Below are positions 11,101 to 22,868 of a DNA stretch of 64,000 bases, piece by piece. The stretch spans positions 62,001 through 126,000 of the forward strand of contig JBBHKE010001940.1 of the NCBI GenBank assembly GCA_037447655.1, read 5' to 3'. The position numbers and the translations under genes were made by a program. The stretch's first letter is position 1. Every line of letters starts with the position of its first letter. The DNA is from Zygnema cylindricum (taxonomy: Eukaryota; Streptophyta; Zygnematophyceae; Zygnematales; Zygnemataceae). Below the pieces are notes generated by a model that worked only from the letters and a program-made list of their open reading frames with translations, was not told where the DNA came from and did no database searches.

Positions 11101-13472
11101 ATGTCAGAAAATTATGTTAATGGCGCTAGGAGATTATGTTATGGTGTTATAGAATATGTTTTAGGTGCTATGCTATAGAGAGTAGGCAATACTGGGACGA
11201 CTGGGAGTACTGAGATTGCTGGGAATGTGGGGAATTCTAGGAATGCTGAGAAAGTGGAAAATAGTGAGAATGCTGAGAAAAGTGGGAGAGGATATTTAGT
11301 GGAAATGTTGAGGATAGCGACAGTGCTGTGAATGGGAAACACTTGGACATCTGGAAATTTTGGATATTCTGAAAATCTCGAGCATGCTGAGAGACCGAAA
11401 TATGAAAATTCAAGGCACACTGAGCATTTTGGGAATACTGGGACTTTTGAATAAGCGCAGAATACTGACAATTTTGAGAACATTAGGAATATAGAGAATG
11501 TGGAGGGCATGAAATTAAGAGCCCATTGATCCCTCTATAAAAACCCACCTGGCAACCATGTTGAGGTTGGACCACCGCCACAGGTTTACGACACGTGGGA
11601 CAATCCACAGACTTTCCAAATGGCACCTGCGAGAGAGCCCAGCCACTGACTTTCAGTTTAGGATTACTATAAACACTCTCCCAGTTTAAGAAAAATAGAC
11701 CAGAAAAAAATTAGAGCCGGCCAAAAAAATCCCATGTGGACCCTCTGTCAATAGACTTACTTGCAAAAAGCGAGAGACGGAAGACAACGAGGGGCCAATT
11801 CACACAAATGGTTGGCTGTAAGTATAACACATGGTTCGAAAATGTAACTATGGAAAAACCACATTAAAGTAATGACAATGACCAACAACCCTCCTACAAT
11901 GAAGGCCTATGAGCTCTCCACATCGATCCGTTCCCTTCCCTCCCAAAATCCACTTGACAGCAACTCACCATTTCCACACACAAAAGTTCTGAATAAACAA
12001 GAAAAACCCCACCAAATTAACCGACCATCAGTAATGCCAGCCCTTCCCCTTGGGATCGGCAGCAAACTCAAGTTCAGTTACAACCGGGTACAGATAACCG
12101 GAGCCATAAACTACATTCTGAGTATCACTAGGAAATGAATGAGCCCATACCTCCTCCCCTACAGGAATTCCGCAGCGCCTCACGCTCTGTACCGCCTCCA
12201 CCGCATCCTGAACTCGCAGAGCTGCTGTCAGCCCTCTCACAAGTGCCACGTGGCAGCTCACATGCGGTGCAGGCCACTCCAGACGACGTCCTGTGTTTCC
12301 ACCTGTCACCAGCCTTACCGCCTCCTGTACTGTCATGTCACATTGACTCCTCTCTCTCCCCCGCCGCCCCTCTCACTCCCTCTCTCTCACTCTCTCACTT
12401 GCTTATCGATCGCTTACAGTCATGTCTCTCTCTCTCTCTCCCCCTCCCCTCTCCCCTCCCTCCCCCCTCTCTCCTTATCTCTCTTACTCTCACCCCGTCA
12501 CAAACAGAATCCTCTGCAATATAGACGCATCAGAGCAGGTGTACGGAAAATGCATCACAATAAATGCGCCACTCTGTCAACCAACAATTTTGTTATTATT
12601 CATCGATTCACTATTTATTGATGCGGATTCTTTTCAGCCGCCGTACAAGGATGTCGAGGACATGGTCGGACATCTATTCAAAAGAAGCAACTCCTAACGA
12701 CTCCAATTCACTTCCGACTGTTCCACAATAGGGAGGTTCATAAGTCAAACTGCAATCATGACCATGCAAAAACTAGTGTGGTCAACACTATAACAGCCGA
12801 CTTTTCACTCCCAACGGTTTTACAAAAAGACTAAAAACCATGGCTGCCTCTTGCCGGACTCAAATTGAGAGAGGGAGAGAGAGAGGTGCAAAGACGACAA
12901 AAGCTCTTCTTACGTGTCCAGTTGGCTCTCATGGCCTCCAGCACATCCATTGCCAGCTCAGCGTTTCCTCTTGCTGCTGCCTCCTCTATGAGCTCTGCAC
13001 ACTGCTGCCTTGCCACTTGGCGGCCTCCGATTGTCCCCGCATTTTCCGCCAGGATCTCCATAGCTTCCTCTGCATCTGCCGCCTCTGCTGCCCTCTGCAA
13101 CACTCCTGCAGGAAATTCCCGAACCGCAGATTCCGGCTCCCTGGCCTCTGCCGAGCCTCCGTACTGAATCGTACGGCCGAGAGCAGCCTGAGCAGCTTCC
13201 AGGAGATCCTCCGTAGATTCTTGTCCAGCCAGGGTGGCAAGTACAGCGGCGCCCTCTGATTGGCTGTTTCCAAGATCTCCGCGGCCGCCGCGGACAGTGC
13301 AAGAGCAAGGGGGAAGGGTTGCCGTACGATTCCACGTGTTACCGCATCTAGAAGAGCCAGTTGCTGCTGCCACGTGGCACAACTCTGCAGGTCGCCATGG
13401 CCAGAGGGAACCAGTTTCTAGGGTTCGGGAAGGGAGACACGTGGCACTCCATGATGTAGCTACAGCAGCCAT
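5189..13472 (-). CDS. Plastid-type helical-repeat/zinc-ribbon membrane protein (12 exons)
   Basis: Exons on the minus strand: 13472-12914, 12329-12151, 11626-11549, 11012-10933, 10814-10730, 10066-9644, 8927-8820, 7611-7541, 6961-6874, 6409-6338, 5509-5456, 5272-5189. Together they give 1881 nt, 626 codons plus TGA, with every phase matching. The start has an ideal context (GCCGCCATGGCT). Residues 1-60 look like a transit peptide. About 70-250 are Ala/Glu-rich helices resembling PPR units (for example AELAMDVLEAMRANW). A four-Cys zinc ribbon follows (CPTC and CSRC, split over exons 3-4). Then come a domain with ARTHRFATEN, two hydrophobic segments in the second half of exon 6 (SWLLPATLLAAS, LPALLAAVAVSAA), and a coiled-coil tail containing MIEIEVEM. 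I recognise this as a conserved plant protein of plastids from its order of segments but recall no symbol or proven role. The exon 9 donor is GC (AAG|GCAAGT). Membrane topology is inferred. Confidence 0.85.
5883..6048. mobile_element. Diverged CACCG-family MITE in intron 10
   Basis: The left end reads CCCATCGCTATTAGTGT after a TA (5881-5882). The right end reads ACTAATAGCGGTGGGCAGTG followed by TA (6049-6050). It lies in the intron between exons 10 and 11 of the zinc-ribbon gene. The ends are less alike than those of the 637-843 copy, so it is an older or subfamily copy. Confidence 0.55.
6058..6264. mobile_element. Second diverged CACCG-family MITE in intron 10
   Basis: The left end contains AACCGCTATTAGCATTAAG just inside TA (6056-6057). 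The right end reads TTAACACTAACAACGACGAG, then CAGTG and TA (6265-6266). It lies ten bases from the previous copy. The length of 207 bp equals that of the copy at 637-843. The boundaries are approximate because the left TIR is mutated. Confidence 0.5.
6728..6797. repeat. About 22-bp tandem repeat, three copies
   Basis: The unit contains AAAACCATTCCGAAACTAGA and is repeated three times with one or two changes, in the intron between exons 9 and 10 of the zinc-ribbon gene. No function is apparent. Confidence 0.8.
8595..8850. repeat. Duplicated MITE end plus exon 7 boundary
   Basis: Two direct copies, about 8595-8652 and 8789-8848, each join a MITE right end (TTATTAACACTAAT...) to the 3' end of exon 7 (CCTCGCTGGC on the plus strand). 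The right copy is the functional exon end at 8820. The left copy is a relic that keeps a GT donor (GAG|GTATAC on the minus strand), but its upstream part has diverged into non-coding sequence. In both, the intron begins in the TA that flanks the MITE. Confidence 0.65.
8935..9240. repeat. CT-rich low-complexity tract with repeated submotifs
   Basis: Pyrimidine-rich on the plus strand, inside the intron between exons 6 and 7 of the minus-strand zinc-ribbon gene. A block containing GCACTCCTCTGGGG recurs at about 8911, 9020 and 9120, so part of the acceptor-side exon 7 sequence has been copied into the tract. Open frames here are compositional. Confidence 0.6.
9298..9676 (-). repeat. Relic tandem copies of the exon 6 3' end
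   Basis: Minus-strand sequence 9412-9379 can be read as AANNLMLPNK followed by a GTGAG donor, which mirrors the true exon 6 end (AANNVVLPRLNK, donor at 9643). Flanking tracts also match: AGTTCATAAAT at 9301 and at 9591. A third, weaker copy with CTTGTTGAAATGAG is near 9500. The copies lie within intron 6 and downstream of the working donor, so they are probably silent duplicates. Confidence 0.5.
11040..11515. repeat. Degenerate short-period repeat in an intron
   Basis: The segment is built from drifting 9-12-base units: first ATTATGTTATGATG-type, then TGGGAATACTGAGAATGCTG-type. It occupies the intron between exons 3 and 4 of the zinc-ribbon gene. The open frame of about 120 codons across it on the minus strand is a by-product of the period and lacks any conserved feature. 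Confidence 0.7.
12345..12490. repeat. CT-rich tract next to exon 2 acceptor
   Basis: Mostly TCTC/CCCT on the plus strand, hence GA-rich in the transcript. It sits just upstream of the exon 2 acceptor (at 12330) of the minus-strand zinc-ribbon gene, where a pyrimidine tract would be expected. The frames through it are artefacts of composition. Confidence 0.7.
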
Positions 13473-13600
13473 GGCGGCCGGATAGATATCGACGAACAGA
13501 AAGATGATGCAAAGCTATGTGTGGAAGACACGTGGCACAAATAGAGGTGAGTGCTACGTGGAGAAATATCGCTGGGCTTGCTGAAGATGACACGTGGAGA
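13333..13600. promoter_or_regulatory. Cluster of ACGTG (G-box-like) motifs around the start
   Basis: Six copies of an ACGTG core with G-box-like flanks fall in about 270 bp: near 13333, 13370, 13437, 13529, 13553 and 13590, several as ACACGTGGCAC or CCACGTGGCAC. They span the first codons and the upstream region of the minus-strand zinc-ribbon gene (ATG at 13472). CACGTG is the known core bound by plant bZIP and bHLH (PIF-type) factors; light regulation of this gene is an inference. Confidence 0.45.
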
Positions 13601-14256
13601 CTGCCTCGGTTTGTCTCTCCCTACAGTACCGGCGAGACATCGATGGTGTCCGTTCGCGAGTTGTTTCAAAAATCAAAAATGGACGTACAGTACGTATATA
13701 TTTAGTACGTATATATATAAAATGCTCTGTATATATAGTGCGAAAAGGTTTGGATAGTGGATACACTATATGAGGAGATTGTGTACTATACGCCTCTTGG
13801 CTAGTTAAGTACGCGTTAACTACGCGAATATTGCGGAGAAGACAGAAATAGTGTTTTCGTACGTTTTCGCATTACGGTACGGTATGGGTCATAAGTACGG
13901 TTCATTCTGGCGACTTTGTATCTGCAGCAGAGTACTAGAAAGTGCTCTAGGGAATCATAACTGTTTTAACGTGTACGACATCCTGGATTATGGATTTTGG
14001 ACGCAGGAGTATTCAAACCGTCCGATCGAGTTTCTTCAACATTCAAATATTTAAAATGGAAAACAGTAAAATGATAAATTCCCAGAAAACACGGATTTTC
14101 AAAATTGTGCGCGAAGCGTAACGCGATCGCAATGCGCAAAGGTCGGTTTGAAAAGAGGGTCCGTCACCTTCGTCGACGGTAGCAAAAATTCACCCATGGT
14201 ACGGCAACTTTGCCATTTTTCACATGGAACCGTGAAATTTCATGCGGCCGCAAGTA
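13601..14256. other. Upstream region of the zinc-ribbon gene, no gene seen
   Basis: AT-rich and GTAC-rich sequence with short ATATAT tracts near 13690-13740. No supported coding region. Confidence 0.5.
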
Positions 14257-14795
14257 CACCGCGAATCGTTATTAGTGTCAAAGTTTAAATAGTGTTGAAG
14301 AAAATTTACCGTAATTGATGCTAATTAAGAATTTGTTTTTTTTTTTTCAAAAGGTGTATTCTAATTTCGGCATTATGCTAATTTGGGAACAGTAAAAATG
14401 AAATATTCGCCGTATGATTATATACATTAATATATGTATCCGTACAAAATTTTTGAAATCGTACGGCATCGTGAAATTTGAATATACGTACATGTCAAGA
14501 CTAGTTTACGTGTCAGACTAATCCCGTTTTTGAGCGCACGTTCCTATGCGTGGGCGTATAATTTAATTCATTTTTTGTAAAATTTTCACTTGAAAAGGTA
14601 CATTTATGTACGGTCTGACATCGACCGTACACCACACTATTTAGATTTTATTGTACTTTCGGTCTTTACGCTATTTTGAAGGGTACCTTAATTAACGTCA
14701 AGGAAAAATTAAAATCATGTATCCTATTTGAAAAAAAAAATCAAAATTTTAAGAACCCAAATTAGTGACTTTGACACTAATAACGATGCGCGGTG
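14257..14795. mobile_element. CACCG-family MITE, long form (539 bp)
   Basis: The left TIR begins CACCGCGAATCGTTATTAGT after TA (14255-14256). The right end is its near reverse complement, ending CGGTG before TA (14796-14797). The interior holds the subterminal motif CATCGACCGTACACCACACT (14620-14640), also found inside the array at 22.9-24.5 kb. No coding capacity. Confidence 0.75.
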
Positions 14796-14797
14796 TA

Positions 14798-16159
14798 GTG
14801 TGTTTAGATTGCGGAGCATTTGGGGTTTGAGGGGTTGTTTGTGGTGGTACTTTAGTAGTGTAAATACGCTTAATGTAAACAGATGATTAACCTTAATGTT
14901 TGCAATTTATCTGTACTACTATAGGTTAGAAATATGGCGAAAACAGGTATCTAACGAAGTTTTAATAATAAAGAGCAATTGGAACAAAAATTGAAAGACA
15001 GATGAAACTGTAAAAACTGACTTCGGGAAGGAGTAAATGAAAAAGAAAACACTGAAAAAAACTAACACACAGATCTGGGCAAGCGTCGAAGGACAATAGA
15101 AGAAAATGCAAAGGACAACGAGCGAGAACACAAACCAAACTGCACACTAATTACTGTATAGATTTTGAAAGTAGTCAGGCCATCAACCATACACGCCGTC
15201 TCTGAAACTTAAAAAAAAATGCCTTCTGGTTCAGTTCATTGTGCACGTCACTCAGTTTAATAATACGATTATGGCAAAGACTGTTAATTTTTCAGAGCTG
15301 TAACATACTCTTCATTCCTGAACAAATTGACCTAGCTGTTGCGAAACTTTCTTGGGAATTAGTCAACTTACGCATTGTGTATCAATTATGTGTCAGAGTA
15401 AGCAAACATGCATCAAAAGTTGACCGAATAATGACCAAAAGGCTTGAGTGGGAATAAGCATACTTCACAGCTCCAAACATTCATCCATCCGTTATCAAAC
15501 ACATTTGCAAAAATGCCAGATGTGAATGATTGACCTGATAACAAGGTGGCAACAGGATACCAATACATGGACTAGTAATCGAATTTCATAACCTGGACAT
15601 GATCAAGAATCAAGAAGCTTGTACAATATCCAATATTGAACGAAAACTTCCTTGCCTGGCATGACCCATCAATGTTTTCTCTTTTTTTTTTATTTCATTG
15701 GTCATCTTCTATTCAGGGCCGTTGTAAATTGAGGCGTGGCATAGAAGAGTACTCATATGTCTATTTTTAAGTAATCTACCAGCGGCTTCACAAACTCCAA
15801 GCAAGATACTAAAGCCCCAGAAACAAAGAAAGAAAAACTAAAAAAAATATTTACTGCCAGACAACAGCCGACAAATTATTATTAAGTTGTAAACCTCAAT
15901 TGGTGAGCGATATCATCTAAACTCCCCTTGACCAAAGCTTCGAGAACTAAACTCAGTGCCCTTCCACTATAAGTGAAGCTTTTTAAAAATTTACATGCGA
16001 CAATTTTGATATATGAACCCGTTTAGAAGTGACATTGCTAATAATGAGCCTAAGGTCAACAAGTTGGCAAACCAATCCTGCATCAATGCCTCCAGGAATG
16101 CATCGTTGACACGGGCCTCAAAGATATATAGCGCATTTTCCCAGGCCAACAAAATATAT
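14798..16159. other. Region 3' of the syntaxin gene, no gene seen
   Basis: AT-rich sequence downstream of the minus-strand syntaxin stop. It should contain its 3' UTR. No other gene could be supported. Confidence 0.5.
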
Positions 16160-19100
16160 CTATTTATTTATGTTACTAAGGACTCCCGATTGCACGAGGA
16201 CCACCACAACAATAATAACGACTATGATGATGACAGTTATGATACCACAAAACATCCACTGCACATTCACAAACCACGGTTAAATGTCAGGAACCGCAAT
16301 GGAAATGCCGTGTGAAAAGGCAAATGGGCAAGTCCAGCTTTGTTAAAACAAACCCGTGAAGTATAGGAGCAAAAAGTGAAGGAGTGTAAGAGTGAAGAGT
16401 GTTTATGCTCTTAATGACCAAATTGAAGTGAGAGCCGAACAACCGATAACCAATTGACTCCCTCCTTCAAAACAGGTCATGGTAAAAGATGCACAGGTAT
16501 GCATCTCCACACCAATATCTTTGCCACAATAGCAACTGGCAGAAAATGAATGGAGTATCCTCAACGCCACCAACCTCGACACTTATTTAAAAACGACCAT
16601 TTTTATCACTCCTCCTTTCAGCTGAACTAAGTAGCTATACAATACAAGGTAGCTAGTAGAATAGCCCTCGTACTACGTGTGAAAAGCACAAACGTATGAC
16701 GCCAAAAATCCAGAGATACTACAACCAATACAACAATGAAGACGGTGTCCTTCAACAATAATCAACAGCCCTGATCCTGACTGGTTTTGCAGTAAGACAA
16801 CCTGCTCTACAAGTGCAAGAAAAAAATGCTTCGAAACATATGTGTCAACTCATGTCATGACTACCATAACATAAATCAACACAGAAGCGGCCATTGTCAC
16901 ACTGGTTTCGAAAAGCAAGCAGCAACTACATAGTCGCGACTGACAGCTGCAGTCTGACTTTTGCAGCAGCACAAAGATCAGTTCTTGAAGAAAACAGCAA
17001 AGCTTGCAAGCAAACCAAAAAGTGCCTCCCAAGTTCTCGAGCTTAAACTAACCTTGCGAGTGTTGATCTGCAAGGCTCGTGCCTTCACTAGCATCTTGTT
17101 CCCTGACTGAACATGGTCCACTGCTTTTCCCACCTGTGGAATGAGGCAGGCCTTTTAAACAATAAGATTATAGTAGTAGACTCGACTGATTGAGCAACCC
17201 CTGCTCCGACGTTCACAACTCAAGATGGAGGACGCCTCGGTTGCCCATCTAAGCTGCTGCAGTACTAACCACATACAAAGCTTAACAAGAAACACCGAGC
17301 TTCAAATGTTAAAAACAGCTCAAGTAGTTAGCAGTGGCTGCAGGACATGCAGCTCTTCTAGGTGTCAAGTCGCCTTTTACCCTTGCATGGTCTTTATGCG
17401 CTAGCTGGTCAACTGGAAAAAAATCTCACATTGTTTTCAATATCGTCAAGAAGCTCCTGCTGCGACTCAACCAATGTCGCCATATCCATAAAAATCTGCA
17501 TCCAGTAACAGACATGGCATTCATATTCAGCAACACAACTGAATTGAAACTGCAACACAGCAGGACAGTGAAACAATCGATAGAGAATAGACATGATATA
17601 ACCAGCAGTCATAAAACGTTCACCGCAATCTAGTCCTAGGTTGCTGCTTCCTTCAAAAGAACATGCAGAGACATCCACTTCTTCATACCTTACTTCTTCA
17701 TACTTCTTCATGCACATACACCTGAATGCCACGACAATGACACTTCTCTAACCAACTCTCAGCTGAAGATTATCGATATGGTCAGAGGCTCACCGCATGC
17801 AGCTCCAGCAGCTGCTTTTCTATTTCTTTCACAGCATCATGTCGTTCCTCAATTTCTTTCAGCGTCTCCAGTACCTGTTGCATATCACCCAGAAGTGAAC
17901 CTTCTCAGGATTAGTACCGCGTACCAGATTTAAGCTTATCAAACTCACTGCAAATCATAATTCTCCCAGTCACCCACAATCACAAATTTCATGTTCTCAT
18001 CTCATGTGGGGCAAAGGTAAGTTAGAACATGTACCTGTCCACGGCCCTGGTCTTGGATGGCCTTCCGAAATATTGCTTCAGCATCCCCACTTTCAATCAG
18101 CTTGTCCACTACCTGTACAAGAACGCCACCAGCAGGAAGCCATCAACACACGGTTTTCCTCCAAAATCAAATCAAATTCATCTGAGCGACAAGCCAGCAA
18201 GCCTTCATCATGAGGAACAGAATAACTAACCTCTTCATCCGGTTTCTCGCCAGTCACTGCAACAACCCACGTTCAGCAATATCCCCAGCCCCGACACCCA
18301 TAAAATCATGAAGAAATCAATAACCAGACACAAGCTCATCAACACAGCTTCTTCAAATTATCTATCTCATCCATCACCCTAGGATTCTGATGCATCCTTA
18401 TAACTAATTTTAATGCAGACGAAAGACTAAACAGCGCATTGAAATCTTGCTGACATACTAAACATTTTGTTTAGGCTTTCTAAACAAAACTGTATCAACC
18501 CCCTGATCTTTTTATTTGTTAATTCCAAAATGTCTTTACTTTCTATCCCGAATTTCTCGAGGGCTCCCCAAGCCCTTGCACATAAAAAACAGAACTATTC
18601 GTCCCAAAAAAAAGCTCTAAAAAAGGTCACAGGTTTCTTTAAGCTGTCTTTTGATACAAAAAACAATTAGATGACCACATTCTTCAGTTTTCTGTCCATC
18701 TGTCTATAAACCTGGCCGAAACTGAAACAGAAAAAAGGACCAGGAATGATGTGTGGCAAATGTGCGACAATAAGATACTTGGTTGCCCCTCTGTACACTA
18801 GCAACAAGGGACTGTAAAAGCTCACCTGTATAGTACCGCCGTTCAACCGTTTCTTTGTACTCATTTGCAAGCTTAGACCGCAAATCCTGCATTCAATGGG
18901 AAGTCCTCGTGTTTTATGTAATGAAGAATCAAGGCACAAAAGAACAACAGCAATCATATGGCCATAAGCACGGTATAAATCAAAATTGAAATGTGCCAAA
19001 ACAGTTTACCACTAGAACGCTCTGGTTAGGCCAGATACACACATTTAATCACTGAAATAAAGCCATTGCATTCCACAACCGAACAGACTAATATTGATTG

Positions 19101-21886
19101 AATCAATTGCCTCACCAATCTTATTCCACCCCATGTGGCACTCATCACCCCATCAATTTGATACAATAAATTTGCAGCTCAAGAAAAGCATTAGACCTGA
19201 TTCTCCCAGCTTGAAGCCATACCTGAAATTCGTCCATAATATCCTTCAGCTTTTTCTTCAACGAGCTGACATTTCAACACCAAATAGCCAGTCAGAATTT
19301 GCATTATCATTGCGCAAAGAGTAAGCAGCACAAATGGCCATCGCCAACTGTTAGTTTAATGAAAAAGCGTGATAAGGACTAAGGCAATATAGTAATCACT
19401 TGACAACAGCAATGAATCTTCCCAACAAGGGAGCACATGGACTCACTTAGTAATGGACATTCTGGTACGGTCAGTGCTGCTCCCTTCTCCACACCCAGGT
19501 ACACTCCTATTCTCCATGTTCTGCAAAATACAAATAAAAATATATCTGTTAATCAAGTGGTAACTCTTCCAAAATGCTCGTAATGTAACTCACATGGCAC
19601 CCATCGCTATGCTTTACAATAGGTGTATCTAGCAAGCACGTGCAGGGAAGAATAACTGTGACAGTAACTGTAACTATAACTGTAACTTGTCGAACTGAAA
19701 AAAAATCTTGCACATCAAAAAACTATCCTCGGGAGGGGCAGCGCCACCATGACAAATGAGAGAACTCACCGCCTTGTCAAGCATTTCCACTTTCTTCTTG
19801 ATGTCCCGAGCTATCTTAGTAACCCCAGATATTTCCTCTTGCATCCGCTGTTTGAGTGCTGCACAGGAAATGTAACAACTCATTAGCAATAAAACATTAT
19901 ACTAGGAAGTCCGAGACAATAAAAAAAAAGAAAAAACTGAGCTCCACCTCATGGAACAGCTATGTTCAGCAAAACATGAAGCTACTGACTGTTTCCCTGA
20001 TGATTCAGCCTTGACGTCCACCATCAGCGAGTTTTTCCTGAACTTCTCATTCTGAAACCTCAAATGTCTACTTTGTTCGAGGCGTCGACTAAGAAACTCA
20101 CTGTCCGAATAGCATCTAGTTGATCAAAAGCCTCAGGGCCCTTAAACAAGGGAACCCCGGCAACAGTATGTGGACAGAACAATCACATTCAACCGGCATG
20201 CTCAGCAGAATCGGAAGCACAAACGCACTAACATATCCCTCATGATTCAGCCTTATCTGTCGACACTAATGGTCACTATTGCAAAATCCTTCTGAAGTAT
20301 AGAAAAAGCAATCACATTCAAAAAGCTGTCTTTCACGTATCCAATTGCACATGTTCACTCTCCACCTCTCCGCCGCTCTCTCTCCCCCTCACTCTCCCTC
20401 TCTCTCGTTCCTCCTCCCCTCCCTCTCAATCTCCCCCCTCCTAACTGTTCTCCTATTCCTCCCCCCTCCCTCTCACTCAAAGCTCACCTTTCATCGCTGG
20501 TGCCCTTGTCACCGATTTGCTCTCCTCATTGGCATCCTACAAAGACCTCACAACTCAACATGCGTTAACATGTCACAGCCTATCCGTCTCATGATTGCAA
20601 CAAGATAATAAGGGCCATAGTTTGCATTTCTCTAAAAGAATTTGAAATCCTGGGACTAGATAATGACCAAAAACAAACTAGAGAACATATGTTTGAACCT
20701 ACAGCAGCATGAGCAAGTAAGAAGTTTACATTCCTCATGTGAAATTTGCATTCCTCCGCCTAATGTATACAAATTGTTACAGCTCATATCTCTCCCTTAA
20801 CAACAAACTACTCTTGCGGTATGTCACATGTTATACTTTCACCACCGTTCTAGCTTAAGTATACCTGAAGCTTGTGAAGGTGGCGCCTAATCGTGGCCAT
20901 GCAGTTTTTCACTTCTGCAACCTGCAATACCAGCGATAAAAATAGGTACTCCAAAAACTTAAGTAACAAAATCCATCAGTTAAACATGAAAATCTGGTAG
21001 AGATAACACGGCTTAGTAAATAATACCAGGCAGAATAACAGCTGTCAAAACTTATGACAAAAGTCTCCATCGCTCCACTGCAAAACCAATGTCCATCGTC
21101 GGCAAATGGACGCTTACAAACACAAACATCCAACACAAAATGTGGGAGACATACAGGTGCACATGCAAATCTTTGACGTTCTTTAACCCATCCCAGCTTT
21201 TCAGTGCCCCCCCTCCCAACAAAAAAAAATCAGCCACCATAGCCATGTAGCTTTAAAAAGGGCTTTGATTGCCAGCTGTTCCTCATCCAAACTAGCAATA
21301 ATGCTTTGTGACTTGCAACCATACCTCATCGAAAAACTGCTGCAGATTCCCATCAGTACCAGTTTCTTGCGCTTGATTTTCAATATCAAAGCCACCGGGT
21401 CCACTACTTGTAGGATGCTTCTTTGATATACCTCCCTCCTGCGAGAAACAGTGCACGCACATCTCTTAGTTTTGACCAACAGCTATTCTGATGACAGGAG
21501 ATACTCTTCGAAAGCGTCACAAGGATTGTTGCCGCCATCTTTAGAAGGACAAAATGCACAAGACGGATTGACCGACACTGACCCTATCCTTTGAGAACTC
21601 CAGCTTCCCATCAGTCATTAGTGTAGTTCAAACCACAAAATTTAGTATTGATTTATACAAGAAAGAAGAAAAGCATACAAAACAGAGAAGAAAGAAACAA
21701 GGAAAGTTCTTCGCAAAAGTAACCTCTCACGCACAGCGGTGTTTCAATACAGTAAAATAAGCGAGAGTTACATCAGACACAAAAAAACAGCATCAAAAAA
21801 AAAAATGCATGGACAAATAACTCAAACGTTTTCAACACAAAGTCACAGTATTGTCACACAAATCTTACTCCAAGTAGGTCGTTCAT
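16160..21886 (-). CDS. SYP1: Plasma-membrane Qa-SNARE syntaxin, SYP1 family (14 exons)
   Basis: Exons on the minus strand: 21886-21869, 21438-21325, 20921-20865, 20536-20488, 19858-19770, 19520-19447, 19265-19223, 18886-18826, 18256-18231, 18112-18035, 17874-17794, 17495-17430, 17133-17053, 16258-16160. The sum is 936 nt, 311 codons plus TAG, all phases consistent. It begins MNDLLG like plant SYP1 proteins. It has an N-terminal helical (Habc) part ([34 protein letters not shown]), the family signature [36 protein letters not shown], a SNARE helix ([18 protein letters not shown] through [16 protein letters not shown]) with the zero-layer Gln in LVESQQELL, and a C-terminal membrane anchor rich in Ile/Val after RKWMFCG. 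It should drive vesicle fusion at the plasma membrane or cell plate. The many introns favour the SYP13 branch. The tail after the anchor ([12 protein letters not shown]) differs from the common KPW ending. No lesions are visible. Confidence 0.92.
20370..20475. repeat. CT-rich tract in syntaxin intron 4
   Basis: CTCTCCC-rich on the plus strand, beginning about 12 bases into the intron after the exon 4 donor on the minus strand. It is similar in composition to the tracts in the zinc-ribbon gene introns. No coding meaning. Confidence 0.6.
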
Positions 21887-22866
21887 GGCTGCTGGATACT
21901 TAAGTCGATATTCACAAAAATAACAGGCACACGAAAAAAGACAGGTGAAAACAAGACGATAAACGTGAATGAAAAAAAAAAACACGAGGAAGAGGGAGGG
22001 GAGGGGAAGGCGGGGAGTTCTTCCGGAGGGGTGGAAGAGAGAGACAGAGGCTGTTGAAGTGTTAAAAAGGTCTAAATGGCAACTTCTAAAAGCGGATACA
22101 AATTGGCGGCCAATATTGGTAGAGTTTGGACTCTCCTCCTGACTCTGACCGCCCGTCAGAGCGTCAAGGTAGGTTTGCGAAGCATGAAAGCGAGGCGTGC
22201 GACGGGTATCTCGCGCTTCGCTGGAGCACGGCTCAACCAGCTCGAAGCTGCCAACTTTCGAGCGTGCGGTTGGGTGACGTCGGACGAGATACGTACACAC
22301 TATATAAAGTGAGTAGGTGTCATACGCGTATTTCCAGTTGAATACGCGTACTGTAGAGGGTGGAGGCGTGGAGCAAATAGCGTTGGGCACAGAAAAGGTC
22401 AACACTTCGGTTTGAAGCATCAGTTTTGAAATTCTGAACGTTGAGCCAGTACATATTCCACTGTACTTTCATTGGTACAAAACGGAACAGTCAATAATAT
22501 CTCAGTCCAGTAAAGAGCGTAAAGAGGGTAAAGTGTACCCGTCCTGATTAGAAAAACAAATATGAGACTTCGCATGTGAACAACCCACACTGCTGGTAGA
22601 CACCAAAAAAAAGTACCGTACACAAAACTGTACTGTTTGAGGACATTTCGTGCATCACGAACGGTGTCGAATATTTTTCCGTCTGCTTTGGCGATTCAAC
22701 GGTAATGCCGGTCGCGACGCGCGAGTAAAACCTCGACGAAACGACACGCGGAACCTCAAGCATGTATTCCTTTCGACTTACATATTCTTTAGCTTACGCG
22801 TATGCAGTGATTGCACGAATTCTTGGTTTTATATGTGTTTATACTGTACATTACTGTACAGTACTG
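21887..22866. other. Upstream region of the syntaxin gene
   Basis: It includes a GA-rich stretch at 21969-22055, which is CT-rich in the transcript and would be typical of a plant 5' UTR, and a GC-richer segment at 22090-22290. No coding region could be supported; short frames here do not show family features. Confidence 0.45.
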
Positions 22867-22868
22867 TA

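Noticed and set aside
12135-12697. Ser/Pro/Leu-rich plus-strand frames
   Set aside because: They run opposite to exon 2 and through a CT-rich tract; no conserved feature.
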